Assembly: GCA_001802125.1 (NCBI GenBank)
Contig: MGZK01000032.1
Location: 1 to 47,033, forward strand
Direction: 5' to 3'
DNA length: 47,033 bases
Source of the DNA: Geobacteraceae bacterium GWC2_55_20
GTDB taxonomy: Bacteria > Desulfobacterota > Desulfuromonadia > Geobacterales > Pseudopelobacteraceae
Of the stretch, positions 8,179-16,946 are shown in pieces (position 1 is the first letter of the stretch; every line of letters starts with the position of its first letter). The notes below the pieces were generated by a model. That model saw only the letters and a list, made by a program, of their open reading frames with translations, searched no databases and was not told where the DNA came from. Position numbers and translations under genes: made by a program.

Positions 8179-9806
8179 AAGACTCCCAAGGTGATTGCTT
8201 CGAGGCCGCCCGGCAAATCTCCGGCCGGGTTTGCCAGCCATTTACCCAGGACTTCTTCCAACTGCCTCACCAGTACCGGCTTGGTTATAAAGTCGTTCAT
8301 ACCGGCCGCCAGACACTGCCGGCGAATTTCCTCCAGGGCATTGGCGGTCAGCGCTATCACCGGTATCGAGTGGTTCCGGACTGACGATTGCGGGTCGCGG
8401 ATCATGGCGGTGGCCTGGTAGCCGTTCATCTCCGGCATCTGGCAATCCATCAGAACCAGATCATACTCCGCCGATTCCAGCGCCGACACCGCCAGTGAAC
8501 CATTTGTCACCGCATCCACCCGGTATCCCAACGAGGCGATCATCATCTTGATCACCCGCCGGTTGGTGGCATGGTCTTCCGCAAGCAATATCCGTCCTTT
8601 ATCAACCATGGCGCCGGATACGATACTCTTCGTTGTATTCTTCTCGGCCCCATTGCTCAACTGTTTTCCGGCACAGGACTGTTTTTTCAGTTCCACCGTG
8701 AAGCGGAATGTCGATCCGGCCCCTTCGCTGCTCTCTACCGAAATACTGCTGCCCATCAATGCCGTCAGTTGCCGGCAGATGGAAAGTCCCAGGCCGGTGC
8801 CGCCATATTTGCGGGAAGTGGAACCGTCAACCTGGGTAAAGGGGGCAAAGATGGCTTCAAGCCGGTCACGGGGGATACCAATACCGGTGTCCCTGACCGA
8901 AAATTCCAGGGTCGCGCTCCGGGTGGTCTGCGATATCAGTCGGACGTTGACCTTGATACTACCGCTTGCGGTGAACTTGATCGCATTTGAAACCAGATTG
9001 ATAACAATCTGGCTCAAGCGTGTGCTGTCGCAATGCAGATAGGCCGGCACATCCGCTTCAATAACGCAATCAAAATGCAGGTTCTTTTCGGAGGCCTGCA
9101 GCCTGAGCAATGCCAGGGCATCGTTCATCAGATATGACAGGTTGAAGTCCTGCGGATGCAGCTCCAGCTTGCCGGCCTCGACCCTGGCAAAAGTCAGCAG
9201 GTCGTTGATCAGCTCCAGCAAGAGTTCCGAGCTGGTCCGGATGATGCCAACATATTCGCGCTGTAAAGCATCCAGACCGGTATTCCGCAGCAGGTCGGTC
9301 ACTCCGACCACCCCGCTGAGCGGTGTGCGCAGTTCGTGGCTCATGTTGGTCAGAAAGTTACTCTTGATCCTGTTGGCCGTTTCAGCAGCCTCTTTGGCCT
9401 GGCGCATTTCCTGCTCGGCGAGTATGTGGGTCGTGATGTCCTGACAAAACACGATCAGGCGGTCTTCACCCAGCTTGACGACCTGCAGGGCACCCCACAT
9501 GGCGGAATTATCCTTGCACCTGAAGAGAATCTGTCGGGAACGGACGCCATCGGAACCGGCGGACTCAAGATGAACTTTCAACGTATCGCACCACCCGGAA
9601 TCGGCCAGATCCTTAATCGCTTTACCAATCATCTCCCCGGCTTCGTAGCCGAGCATGCGGGTCATGGCCCGGTTGACTTCCAGGCAGAAACCGTTCAGGT
9701 CCATGACCAGCACGCCCAACGGCGCGTTCTGCATACAGGAACGGCACATGGCCTCACCGTGCCTCGGGTCTTTGCTGCCACGATTTTTCAATAACTGCTC
9801 AAACAT
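8175..9806 (-). CDS. Hybrid sensor histidine kinase (PAS-HisKA-HATPase-REC)
   Basis: Encodes 543 residues without membrane segments, so it is cytoplasmic. Order: a PAS domain (about 25-140, NAPLGVLVMDLNGFCLEVNR), a HisKA helix with FLTNMSHELRTPLSGVVG carrying the phospho-His (about 155-225), a HATPase with N-box VINLVSNAIKF, DTGIGIP and GGTGLGLSI boxes (about 260-385), and a C-terminal receiver (about 405-525) with LLAEDH, phospho-acceptor in VLMDCQMPEMNG, and ITKP Lys. All key residues are present. An N-terminal MCRSCMQNA offers a CxxC that could bind metal or sense redox, but it is short. It sits between a glycosyltransferase-like gene and mqnB, with which it overlaps by four bases; its output partner is not evident. 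Confidence 0.93.
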   Translation of the reverse strand: MFEQLLKNRGSKDPRHGEAMCRSCMQNAPLGVLVMDLNGFCLEVNRAMTRMLGYEAGEMIGKAIKDLADSGWCDTLKVHLESAGSDGVRSRQILFRCKDNSAMWGALQVVKLGEDRLIVFCQDITTHILAEQEMRQAKEAAETANRIKSNFLTNMSHELRTPLSGVVGVTDLLRNTGLDALQREYVGIIRTSSELLLELINDLLTFARVEAGKLELHPQDFNLSYLMNDALALLRLQASEKNLHFDCVIEADVPAYLHCDSTRLSQIVINLVSNAIKFTASGSIKVNVRLISQTTRSATLEFSVRDTGIGIPRDRLEAIFAPFTQVDGSTSRKYGGTGLGLSICRQLTALMGSSISVESSEGAGSTFRFTVELKKQSCAGKQLSNGAEKNTTKSIVSGAMVDKGRILLAEDHATNRRVIKMMIASLGYRVDAVTNGSLAVSALESAEYDLVLMDCQMPEMNGYQATAMIRDPQSSVRNHSIPVIALTANALEEIRRQCLAAGMNDFITKPVLVRQLEEVLGKWLANPAGDLPGGLEAITLGVL

Positions 9807-9824
9807 GAGAATACAACTCCAATA

Positions 9825-10484
9825 TCACAAAGCGGTTGCGAGAGTTGCCGTATCGCATCCGTTGCCTGAAAACCGGCCGGAACGTTTGATGAACGCATCC
9901 AGGTCTTCCGGTGTGTCAATGTCATACCACTCCGGCAAAAGTCCAGCCACTGCACCGGCAGAGCCGGCGGCAGCAAGGCTCTGCCGGAAAACATGACTGG
10001 TGCTCCAGTCAATCCCGTGAAACAGCTGTGGATAAAGCCGCTTGAGACCGAGCAGGTAATAGCCGCCATCGGCGCTGGGTCCGAGGACCGCGTCGAACCG
10101 CCGATCCTCCAGCAATTCAAAGGCATCCAGGATGTATGCATGCGGCAGGTCGGGAGTATCGCTGCCGATTATGCAGCAGCTCTCAAAGCCGTCAGCAAAC
10201 ATTTCCTCGAAGGCGGCTTGCATGCGCTGTCCCAAGTCACCCGGGATCTGCCGGCGAGAGCCGCATCGGTAGATCTGCTCCAGCCGCGGAAGTGATTTTT
10301 CTTCACAGTCCCAGTAAATGACTGTTTCGACGTCCGTCAAGCGGCGGCTGAGATCCAGCACATCCCGCAGCATGGCCCGGTACAGCTCGACAGCAGCCTG
10401 ATCGCCGATGGCCGCCGCCAGGCGGGTTTTGACCCGGCCGGGCAAAGGCTCGCGGGCAAAGACAATCAACCCTTTCCTGGTCAA
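9825..10484 (-). CDS. DUF2064/TIGR04282 glycosyltransferase-like protein
   Basis: Encodes 219 residues of the nucleotide-diphospho-sugar transferase fold. MTRKGLIVFAREPLPGRVKTRLA opens with the conserved N-terminal PxxGxVKTRL nucleotide-binding loop; IIGSDTPDLP holds the metal-binding DxD-like element, and GPSADGGYYLLGL is the family signature. The family (TIGR04282) is related to CofC/MobA-type nucleotidyltransferases, and its substrate is unknown. The ATG overlaps the folE2 stop in ATGA, so the two are translationally coupled. The C-terminus past about residue 195 is unique. Confidence 0.88.
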   Translation of the reverse strand: MTRKGLIVFAREPLPGRVKTRLAAAIGDQAAVELYRAMLRDVLDLSRRLTDVETVIYWDCEEKSLPRLEQIYRCGSRRQIPGDLGQRMQAAFEEMFADGFESCCIIGSDTPDLPHAYILDAFELLEDRRFDAVLGPSADGGYYLLGLKRLYPQLFHGIDWSTSHVFRQSLAAAGSAGAVAGLLPEWYDIDTPEDLDAFIKRSGRFSGNGCDTATLATAL

Positions 10485-11287
10485 CGCCGGTCCAGTTCCA
10501 CCGCTGCAAAGGCCGAATGATTGTGGATAGATTCGAAATTCTCGGTTTCCACCGAGAACCAGGTGATATTGTCCAACGCCGCCAGGCGGGAATAGGCCTC
10601 GCGTACCATATCCTCGACGAAACGGGGGTTCTCGTAGGCATGTTCGGTAACGTACTTCTCGTCCTCACGCTTCAGCAGCGAATAGAGCGGACTGCTGCCG
10701 CACTGCTCGATCAGCTCCACCAGATCCTCGATCCAGATGAAATCACGGTAGCGCACCCGTACCGTCATGATGCTGCGCTGGTTATGGGCGCCGAAGCGTG
10801 AAAGCTCCTTGCTGCAGGGACAGAGCGAGGTCAGCGGCACCCGGACGCCGAGTACGAAATCCAGCGAATCGGTCATCGAGGCGCTGAATTCGCAGGTGTA
10901 CTCCATCAGGCTTTTGGCCCCCGAAACCGGGGCGGCCTTGTCGATAAAATAGGGGAACTGAATCTCCAGGTGGGCACTGGCCGAACCGAGTCTGGACTTC
11001 ATCTCCTCCAGTATCGTTTCCAGCTTGTCCAGCGCGATCTGTTCGCGGTATTTGTTGAGGATTTCCACGAAACGGCTCATGTGGGTGCCCTTGAAGTGGT
11101 GCGGCAGATCGACGTACATGTTAACCCTGGCCACGGTGTGCTGCAGGGTACGGTTCTTGTCCATCACGACGATCGGATAGGTGATATCCTTGACCCCGAC
11201 CTTAGAGATCGGTATCCGGCGGTGATCAGGGCGTTTCTGCATGTCGGGCATGCTCGGCTTTGCCGGTGAAGCACTGATTCTTGGCAT
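10481..11287 (-). CDS. folE2: GTP cyclohydrolase FolE2 (type IB)
   Basis: Encodes 268 residues. It should convert GTP to 7,8-dihydroneopterin triphosphate, the first step of folate and queuosine-type biosynthesis, using a metal that need not be zinc. Family marks are VGVKDITYPIVVMD near the N-terminus, DLPHHFKGTHMSRFVEIL, and the Cys-containing LTSLCPCSKELSRFGAHNQR. I chose ATG 11287, eight bases after AGGA, which gives the usual family length; a TTG at 11326 overlapping the acylphosphatase stop is open but has no ribosome site. It precedes the DUF2064 gene with a four-base overlap. Confidence 0.93.
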   Translation of the reverse strand: MPRISASPAKPSMPDMQKRPDHRRIPISKVGVKDITYPIVVMDKNRTLQHTVARVNMYVDLPHHFKGTHMSRFVEILNKYREQIALDKLETILEEMKSRLGSASAHLEIQFPYFIDKAAPVSGAKSLMEYTCEFSASMTDSLDFVLGVRVPLTSLCPCSKELSRFGAHNQRSIMTVRVRYRDFIWIEDLVELIEQCGSSPLYSLLKREDEKYVTEHAYENPRFVEDMVREAYSRLAALDNITWFSVETENFESIHNHSAFAAVELDRR

Positions 11288-11322
11288 GTTGAAGTTCCTG
11301 TAAAAAATATGATCTGTGCGGT

Positions 11323-11598
11323 TCAAGCGGTGATGGTAAAACTATCGAATTCACCGGTGTAGCTATCCCGGCGGACATCCAGGCGATCCACCCTTGCGGC
11401 GGCCGGACCGAGCCGGCACCACTCCACCAGCGCCTGCACCGCGGAATCGCTCCCCTCGAACAGTCCTTCTACGGTCCCGTCCGGCAGGTTTCTGACCCAG
11501 CCGGACACACCCAGTTCCAGGGCCCGGCGGCTGGTATAATAACGGAAGGAGACCCCCTGCACCGAGCCGTGAACGATTATGTGCACTCTTGTGTTCAC
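11323..11598 (-). CDS. acyP: Acylphosphatase
   Basis: Encodes 91 residues from a GTG that overlaps the engB stop in GTGA. It hydrolyses acyl phosphates in the cytoplasm. The signature [20 protein letters not shown] contains the catalytic Arg, and [17 protein letters not shown] contains the catalytic Asn, as in the whole family; length and fold order are standard. The frame is open far upstream of the start, but that part is the shadow of engB. The role of acylphosphatases in bacteria is poorly defined. Confidence 0.93.
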   Translation of the reverse strand: MNTRVHIIVHGSVQGVSFRYYTSRRALELGVSGWVRNLPDGTVEGLFEGSDSAVQALVEWCRLGPAAARVDRLDVRRDSYTGEFDSFTITA

Positions 11599-12194
11599 GG
11601 TTTTTGCTCCGGAAGCTCCAGCACACTGAAGATCTCGCTCCAGATCCCGTCGCGTCCGTCCCTGGAAAGCGCCGAAAATGGGAGCAGCATGCCCTTGTCG
11701 CGCTTGATCGCGGCGGCAATCACGGTCTTCTGCTTGGCCTGCTCGTTCTTGGAGAGCTTGTCGCACTTGGTCAGCACGATGATCGGCGGGATGTTGTACA
11801 TTTCCAGCCAGCGCAGCATCTGCAGATCGCCATCGGACGGCACGCGGCGAATATCCAGGATCAGCACCACCGCCTTGAGGCTTTCGCGCAACGACAGGTA
11901 ACTTTCGATCATCGGTCCCCACTGTTTGCGCAACGCGGGGGGCGCCTTAGCATAACCATAACCGGGCAGGTCCACCAGGGTCAGGATTCCGTTGATATCG
12001 AAAAAATTGATCAGCTGCGTCCGGCCGGGAGTCGAGCTGGTGCGGACCAACCCCTTGCGGCCGGCCAGCACGTTGATCAGCGATGACTTGCCGACGTTGG
12101 AACGACCCACGAAAGCCACCTCCGGCAATCCGGGCGGGGGATAATCCTTGGGTTTGGCCGCGCTTTTTATGAATTCTGCCTGGTTAACATCCAT
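11595..12194 (-). CDS. engB: Ribosome-biogenesis GTP-binding protein EngB/YsxC
   Basis: Encodes 199 residues. EngB is a small Ras-like GTPase needed for assembly of the large ribosomal subunit. All G motifs are present: G1 GRSNVGKSS, the TPGRTQ switch I region (G2), G3 DLPGYG, G4 TKCD and G5 SALS. The length is normal. It follows the M48 protease gene by 112 bases and overlaps acyP by four. It is likely essential, so the operon is probably expressed under most conditions. Confidence 0.97.
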   Translation of the reverse strand: MDVNQAEFIKSAAKPKDYPPPGLPEVAFVGRSNVGKSSLINVLAGRKGLVRTSSTPGRTQLINFFDINGILTLVDLPGYGYAKAPPALRKQWGPMIESYLSLRESLKAVVLILDIRRVPSDGDLQMLRWLEMYNIPPIIVLTKCDKLSKNEQAKQKTVIAAAIKRDKGMLLPFSALSRDGRDGIWSEIFSVLELPEQKP

Positions 12195-12306
12195 CTAGGT
12201 TATCTCCTCTTCGGACTGCATTATAGTATTCACTCTCCTACCGATACAAGCTTTAAGCGGAATCAGCGCGATACAATTCCCGGTAGCCGGTTCAGGACGG
12301 CGCTTT

Positions 12307-13563
12307 TCAGCTATCAGCGGACTGTATTGCCCATTCCCGCAGTGTTCGCACACGCTCGACCACCGGTGGATGACTGTAATAGAACTTTGCGTAAAACGGA
12401 TGCGTGAACAGGTTGGAGAGATTTTCAGCGGACATTTTGACCAGGGCCGAAGCCAGATCCTGCGGGCGGCCGGTAAGATCGGCGGCAAAACGGTCGGCCT
12501 CACGCTCGTGGCAGCGGGACCGCCAGGCGGAAAACGGAGTTAGCGGGAACAGCGCCAGTGAGGCGACAAACCCCAGAACCACCATCCTGGCCGGCAGTGA
12601 AATATCGCCCGGCAACCCCAGCAGATCCGGCAGTCCCGGCCAGTTCAGCAATCCGAAAGCGAGCCACGATCCCGCCAGTGCCATCACTTCCGCCACCAGC
12701 AGCCGTTTCCAGATATGCCCCTTCTTCCAGTGCCCGATCTCATGGGCCAGCACCGCCACGATCTCGCCGTGGCTCATCTGCCGAATCAAGGTGTCGAATA
12801 GCACGATGCGCTTGACCTTGCCGATCCCGGTGAAGTAGGCGTTGGAATGCCGGCTGCGCCTGGATGCGTCCATCTGCAGGACCTTGCCCGCCTTGAGCCC
12901 CGCCTTCTCCATCATCGCCCGGATTTCGTCCTCCAGACCCGGTTCACTGACCGATTCGTATTTGTTGAAGAGCGGCTCTATCAGATAAGGGGAGATGAAC
13001 ATCATGAACAGGCTGAAAACCGCCATGAAACCCCATACCCAGAGCCACCAGTGCAGCGGGCTCCAGTATATAAGCCAGAATACCACCGCAATCAGGAACG
13101 ACATCAGCACGGCTCCGATGGCCTGGGATTTCAGCAGGTCGGCTAACCAGAGTCGCGGGGTGGTGGTGTTGAAGCCATAGCGGGCCTCGATTCTGAAGGT
13201 GCCGTAGAGATCGAAGGGGAGGCCCAGCAGGGTCTGGAACCAGGACAGCAACATGAAAAACAGGATCGCCGTGACAATCCGCGAGTCACTGATTCCGCCG
13301 ATGAAACGGTCATAAAGCGTGATCACCCCGCCAAACAGGAACAGCACCAGCAGCGCATTGTCGAACAGGGAGTCCCACAGCCCCAGCCGGCTAGATTCGA
13401 AGGTATAGGCGCTGCTCTTGCAAAGCTTCTCTTGATCGATGTGCCCCTCGAAGCCGTCCGGGACTTTTGAGCCGTGCTGTTTAAGATGTTTGAGATTGAT
13501 ATGACGCAGCCAGTAACTGAAGGCGGTTATGGCGGCGAACAGGCAGAACAGCGTGAGTTTCAT
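12307..13563 (-). CDS. M48 family metalloprotease (CAAX prenyl protease 1/Ste24-like)
   Basis: Encodes 418 residues with seven or so membrane segments. The zinc site is LAHEIGHWKKGH (HEXXH), with a third ligand in HEREADRFAADL downstream. The full-length multi-helix layout and the N-terminal domain match the Ste24p-like branch rather than short HtpX. Such proteases sit in the inner membrane and cleave membrane or secreted proteins; the bacterial substrates are mostly unknown. Start ATG 13563 follows AAAGGA; upstream codons are open but lie in a terminator. Only about 19 bases separate that terminator from the start, so the promoter must overlap it or lie inside elbB. Confidence 0.92.
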   Translation of the reverse strand: MKLTLFCLFAAITAFSYWLRHINLKHLKQHGSKVPDGFEGHIDQEKLCKSSAYTFESSRLGLWDSLFDNALLVLFLFGGVITLYDRFIGGISDSRIVTAILFFMLLSWFQTLLGLPFDLYGTFRIEARYGFNTTTPRLWLADLLKSQAIGAVLMSFLIAVVFWLIYWSPLHWWLWVWGFMAVFSLFMMFISPYLIEPLFNKYESVSEPGLEDEIRAMMEKAGLKAGKVLQMDASRRSRHSNAYFTGIGKVKRIVLFDTLIRQMSHGEIVAVLAHEIGHWKKGHIWKRLLVAEVMALAGSWLAFGLLNWPGLPDLLGLPGDISLPARMVVLGFVASLALFPLTPFSAWRSRCHEREADRFAADLTGRPQDLASALVKMSAENLSNLFTHPFYAKFYYSHPPVVERVRTLREWAIQSADS

Positions 13564-13582
13564 CGATTTTGTATCCTTTTGC

Positions 13583-13614
13583 AAAAAATAAGGGCGAAGC
13601 AAGCCTCGCCCTTA
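13583..13614 (-). terminator. Rho-independent terminator after elbB
   Basis: Read on the minus strand, AAGGGCGA (13613-13606) pairs exactly with TCGCCCTT (13597-13590), with an eight-base loop, followed by ATTTTTTGC. It closes the long operon that ends with elbB. It ends about 19 bases before the M48 protease start, so read-through could control the next operon. Confidence 0.9.
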
Positions 13615-13635
13615 AAAATTAATTTCGGCGGGATT

Positions 13636-14289
13636 TCAGATAAGTTTGATAACTTCCCGGACACACTTGTCAATCCCCTCATAGGCTTCGGAGATGCGGT
13701 TGGCCAGCATGTAGGCCGGGGTCGAGACCAGCTTGTTTTTTGCATCGATCACAAATTCGGTGACCGGGCAATCCTGGTGCCTGGCGCCGGTTTTTTCAAT
13801 TTCGGAGGCGGTGCCGGCATCATTGCCGATGGTCAAAGTCGGTGCGAATTCCTTGCCGAGTACGGCGGCGATCAGAACCGGCGCGATGCAGATGGCTCCG
13901 ATCGGTTTGCCGGCCGCGGCCATCTCCTTCAACAGGCGCGACACCTGCGGGTGGACCGCCGCCGCCGCTCCCTTCATCGCAAAGTCACACAGGTTTTTGG
14001 CCGCGCCGAAGCCGCCCGGAAAGATGATCGCATCCAGTTCTCCGGCCTTTACCTCGGCAATGTCGCGGATGTTGCCGCGTGCGATACGAGCCGATTCGAC
14101 CAAAGCATTGCGCTTTTCGCCGCTCTCCTGCATCGCCAGATGGTCGGTAACCGGAAAATCCGCATTTGGCGCCATGCAGACCGCTTCCGCACCCTGCCGG
14201 TCAATGGCCAGCAGAGTGAATACCGCCTCGTGAATCTCGCTTCCGTCCCTGACACCACATCCTGAAAGTACTACGCCGATTTTTTTCAT
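13636..14289 (-). CDS. elbB: ElbB-like DJ-1/PfpI superfamily protein
   Basis: Encodes 217 residues of the class I glutamine-amidotransferase-like fold. Marks are VVLSGCGVRDGSEIHEAV at the N-terminus, IIFPGGFGAAKNL, and the nucleophile elbow GAICIAP with the conserved Cys. E. coli ElbB is reported to be a weak glyoxalase and to be connected with isoprenoid synthesis; the physiological role is unclear. A strong site GGGGGA precedes ATG. It is the last gene of the long minus-strand run, 29 bases after the NAD(P)-binding protein gene, and is followed by a terminator. Confidence 0.92.
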   Translation of the reverse strand: MKKIGVVLSGCGVRDGSEIHEAVFTLLAIDRQGAEAVCMAPNADFPVTDHLAMQESGEKRNALVESARIARGNIRDIAEVKAGELDAIIFPGGFGAAKNLCDFAMKGAAAAVHPQVSRLLKEMAAAGKPIGAICIAPVLIAAVLGKEFAPTLTIGNDAGTASEIEKTGARHQDCPVTEFVIDAKNKLVSTPAYMLANRISEAYEGIDKCVREVIKLI

Positions 14290-14318
14290 GTCTGTTCCCC
14301 CTGCAACTGTAAATTGAT

Positions 14319-15242
14319 TTACGGACCGGATCCGTAATTATTGCTGTCCTCCAGAAGTGCCTGGCGGATGGCGTCATCGTAGGTGGTCAACTGTAACGGG
14401 ATCAGATCTCGGATAGAGTTGTCCCGGCAGATCACTTCATTTCCAAGCCCTTCGATCAGCGGCATCGAGACGGAAGGGGGCACCGGGCTGAACAGCGCCA
14501 CCCAGTACGAGGAGAGCCTGGGGGTCAATACCGGCACCGGGATGATAAACAACCTCTTTCCCTCCAGCATGGCAAATCGTTCCATCATTTCACGGTAGGT
14601 CATGACCTCCGGCCCACCGATGTCAAAGGTCCGCCCGGCGGTACGTTCATCCGCCAGACAGCCGGTGAGATAGGAGATCACGTCATCCACTGCTATCGGT
14701 TGACATTTTGTCGAGACCCAGCGCGGAGTGATCATCACCGGCAGGCGTCTGACCAACCCCCTAACCAGTTCGAAGGAGGCGCCGCCGGCTCCTACTATCA
14801 CGGCCGCCCGGAGAAAAGTCGTGGAAAATTTCCCGGCGCGGAGAATGTCCGCCACCTCCAGCCGGCTTTTCAAGTGTTCGGAAAGTTGATTGCCGGTTTC
14901 CCCCAGCCCACCCAGATAAATTACCCGTCGCACACCGGCCCTCTCGGCGGCCCGGACAAAATTCCCGGCCGCCTCGCGATCACGGCGCTCAAAGCCGGCC
15001 CGACCGCCGGCCATGGAATGCACCAGATAATAAACGGAATCGATGCCGTCCAGTACCGGCTCAAGGGTAGCCGGCACCAGCATATCACCGGTGACTCTTT
15101 CAGCACCAGCGGCTATTTGTGCATTTTGACTGCGTACCATGCCGCGTACACAATGCCCACTGTCAAGCAGAGTTTTTGTGAGCCGTCTGCCGATGAATCC
15201 GTTTGCGCCTGTTACCAGGACTTTTGCTCTTCCGGTTTGCAT
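14319..15242 (-). CDS. NAD(P)-binding protein, atypical SDR (NDUFA9/YwnB-like)
   Basis: Encodes 307 residues. The Rossmann loop is VLVTGANGFIGRRL (residues about 8-21), followed by VTGDMLVP and YYLVHSM, the latter typical of the NDUFA9-like branch of atypical short-chain dehydrogenases in which the catalytic YxxxK is missing. Later QPIAVDDVISYL and DIGGPEVMTYREM fit the same branch. It may bind NAD(P)H as a sensor or quinone-related factor rather than catalyse. ATG 15242 has no Shine-Dalgarno; more upstream in-frame codons are only TTG and do not help. It lies 58 bases after the DUF401 gene. Confidence 0.85.
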   Translation of the reverse strand: MQTGRAKVLVTGANGFIGRRLTKTLLDSGHCVRGMVRSQNAQIAAGAERVTGDMLVPATLEPVLDGIDSVYYLVHSMAGGRAGFERRDREAAGNFVRAAERAGVRRVIYLGGLGETGNQLSEHLKSRLEVADILRAGKFSTTFLRAAVIVGAGGASFELVRGLVRRLPVMITPRWVSTKCQPIAVDDVISYLTGCLADERTAGRTFDIGGPEVMTYREMMERFAMLEGKRLFIIPVPVLTPRLSSYWVALFSPVPPSVSMPLIEGLGNEVICRDNSIRDLIPLQLTTYDDAIRQALLEDSNNYGSGP

Positions 15243-15300
15243 GGCAGTGATTGTGCCACAACTCTCGCAGAAGGCAAGAGTCAAGATGGGAGGATGGATT

Positions 15301-16509
15301 TCAGTATGCGTAAAGCGGGATCAGGGCGGCCAGCAGGACCAGCGCGGAGGGGACGATCAGCCGGCGGTAGACCAGGGCGATATCGGCCCGGAAATATTCG
15401 CAGGTTAGCACATAGCAGAGATGCACTGGGGAGAGCATCACACCGGCAAAACCCGATCCGAAGGCCAGGGCGGTCAGCCCCGGAGATGGCGCCGGACTCC
15501 CCATCAACGGCAGCAGCAGTGGAAAGGTGATGCCGACGAAACCGACCGTCAGTCCGGTCATGATTCCGGCAATGAACGGAATCAGAATCAGCAGCAGGTA
15601 CACCGGCATGCGCGAATCCGTAAAATAGCCGGAGATGCCCGCAAGAGCGCCGGTCACACGCAGAACTTCCTGAAACACCATGATTCCGGCCACCAGGAAC
15701 AGAGCCTTGACGGAAATGCTTTCGCGAATATTTTTGACTATCATTCGGGGTGTATAGCGGTGGACAGCATACAGCGCAACGACTGCTCCTCCCAGCGCCA
15801 GAGGCGACCTGATCCGGAAAATCACCACCAGCATCAACGCCAGCATGATCGGGGAAATCATTGCCAGAAATGTCAGAAACTCACGACCGCGGTGATTTCC
15901 CGAGGAGACAGTGTTTTGATGACCGATGCCGCGAAAACAGAACAAAGCTCCCCAGAAAATCACCGAAAGGGCATAGGGCAGGTTGGCGGCAAACAGCGTC
16001 CGTGTGGAAAGCCCGGTCAGGCCCGCCGTCAGGATGATTCCGGGATAGAGCGGAGATATATACTCCCAGACATGGCGATACCAGTAGTTGATAAACGCCT
16101 TCTCTTCCGGAGTCACATCGGCTTTTCCGGTGGCTTCGTCGACCATCGGCGCCGAAAAAATCGCGCCTCCGGGAGAGGGGAGCATGCCGATCATGGCCGG
16201 CATCGCGGCCATAACCACCCGCCGGTCCGAGAGTGTGGCCGACAGTGATGCGACCATCCGTTTCAGCATTCCGGTGTTCCGCAGGATGTTCTCCATAACC
16301 ATGGTCAGCACCAGGGTCAGGGTCATTTCCAGCGATGTGGTGGCAAAAATAGCGGTGTATGTTGCTTTGAGGAAATCGGCGGGAGGGGTCAGGTAGATAA
16401 TTGCCAGCGCAAGGGAGCCGATCGGCATTACCGCCGCCATGGAAACCTTGCGGCGCAGCAGGATGATGATCAGAATCAGGACCGCGGATGTTTTCAGCAG
16501 GTCTGGCAT
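15301..16509 (-). CDS. DUF401 family integral membrane protein
   Basis: Encodes 402 residues with about ten hydrophobic segments. It matches the DUF401 (TIGR00529) layout of ion-transporter-like proteins related to gluconate/dicarboxylate permeases: MLPSPGGAIFSAPMVDEA in the middle, INYWYRHVWEYISPLYPG, and a C-terminal repeat with SAPSPGLTALAFGSGFAGVM type sequence. The substrate is unknown. The ATG lies six bases after the stop of a receiver protein and no ribosome site is evident, so translation may be coupled. Confidence 0.88.
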   Translation of the reverse strand: MPDLLKTSAVLILIIILLRRKVSMAAVMPIGSLALAIIYLTPPADFLKATYTAIFATTSLEMTLTLVLTMVMENILRNTGMLKRMVASLSATLSDRRVVMAAMPAMIGMLPSPGGAIFSAPMVDEATGKADVTPEEKAFINYWYRHVWEYISPLYPGIILTAGLTGLSTRTLFAANLPYALSVIFWGALFCFRGIGHQNTVSSGNHRGREFLTFLAMISPIMLALMLVVIFRIRSPLALGGAVVALYAVHRYTPRMIVKNIRESISVKALFLVAGIMVFQEVLRVTGALAGISGYFTDSRMPVYLLLILIPFIAGIMTGLTVGFVGITFPLLLPLMGSPAPSPGLTALAFGSGFAGVMLSPVHLCYVLTCEYFRADIALVYRRLIVPSALVLLAALIPLYAY

Positions 16510-16514
16510 TGCAT

Positions 16515-16901
16515 TCAGACCGCTCCGGCTTTTCTGTTGAGCGAACTGAAAACCATGTCAAGCACCGCTTTCTGGCGGGCTTCGAACTTGTTCAGAACAG
16601 CCAGGCAGGTTCCCATCGGGCAGAGCCCGTGCAGAAAATCCGCATCCCGCCCGGAGAGTATCACGATCCGGTTCTTGTCCATTCCCGTCTCAACAGCGAA
16701 CTTGAGCAGTTTGAGCCCGTCCATGGCCGGCATTTCCAGGTCGATCAACATCAGATCGTAACCGCCGGTTTTGATCGAATGCAGCGCCGCAACCGGATTG
16801 TTGCGGATCTCCACCTGCAGGAGCGGGTAGTTTTCGCGGATATAGTCACCCAGGAACCGGGTAAAGGCCGGGTCGTCATCGATTAACAGTATTCTTCCCA
16901 T
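16515..16901 (-). CDS. Single-domain response regulator (CheY-like receiver)
   Basis: Encodes 128 residues made of one receiver domain. The acidic pair is LLIDDDP (residues about 5-11), the phospho-acceptor lies in LMLIDLEMPAMDG, the switch Ser in ILSGRD and the Lys in VLNKFE. There is no output domain, so it acts through a partner, or as a relay. It follows the ABC-type binding-protein gene by 45 bases and is tightly followed by the DUF401 gene. Its kinase is not encoded next to it; a hybrid kinase gene lies about 7 kb further along the same strand. Confidence 0.92.
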   Translation of the reverse strand: MGRILLIDDDPAFTRFLGDYIRENYPLLQVEIRNNPVAALHSIKTGGYDLMLIDLEMPAMDGLKLLKFAVETGMDKNRIVILSGRDADFLHGLCPMGTCLAVLNKFEARQKAVLDMVFSSLNRKAGAV

Positions 16902-16946
16902 AAGAAGGCTACTATAGCCGATTCGACGCCATGGTGAAATAAAAAT

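Noticed and set aside
7366-8421. Plus-strand open frame of 351 codons opposite futalosine hydrolase
   Set aside because: His/Arg-rich shadow frame of mqnB and the kinase end; the minus-strand proteins have complete family motifs.
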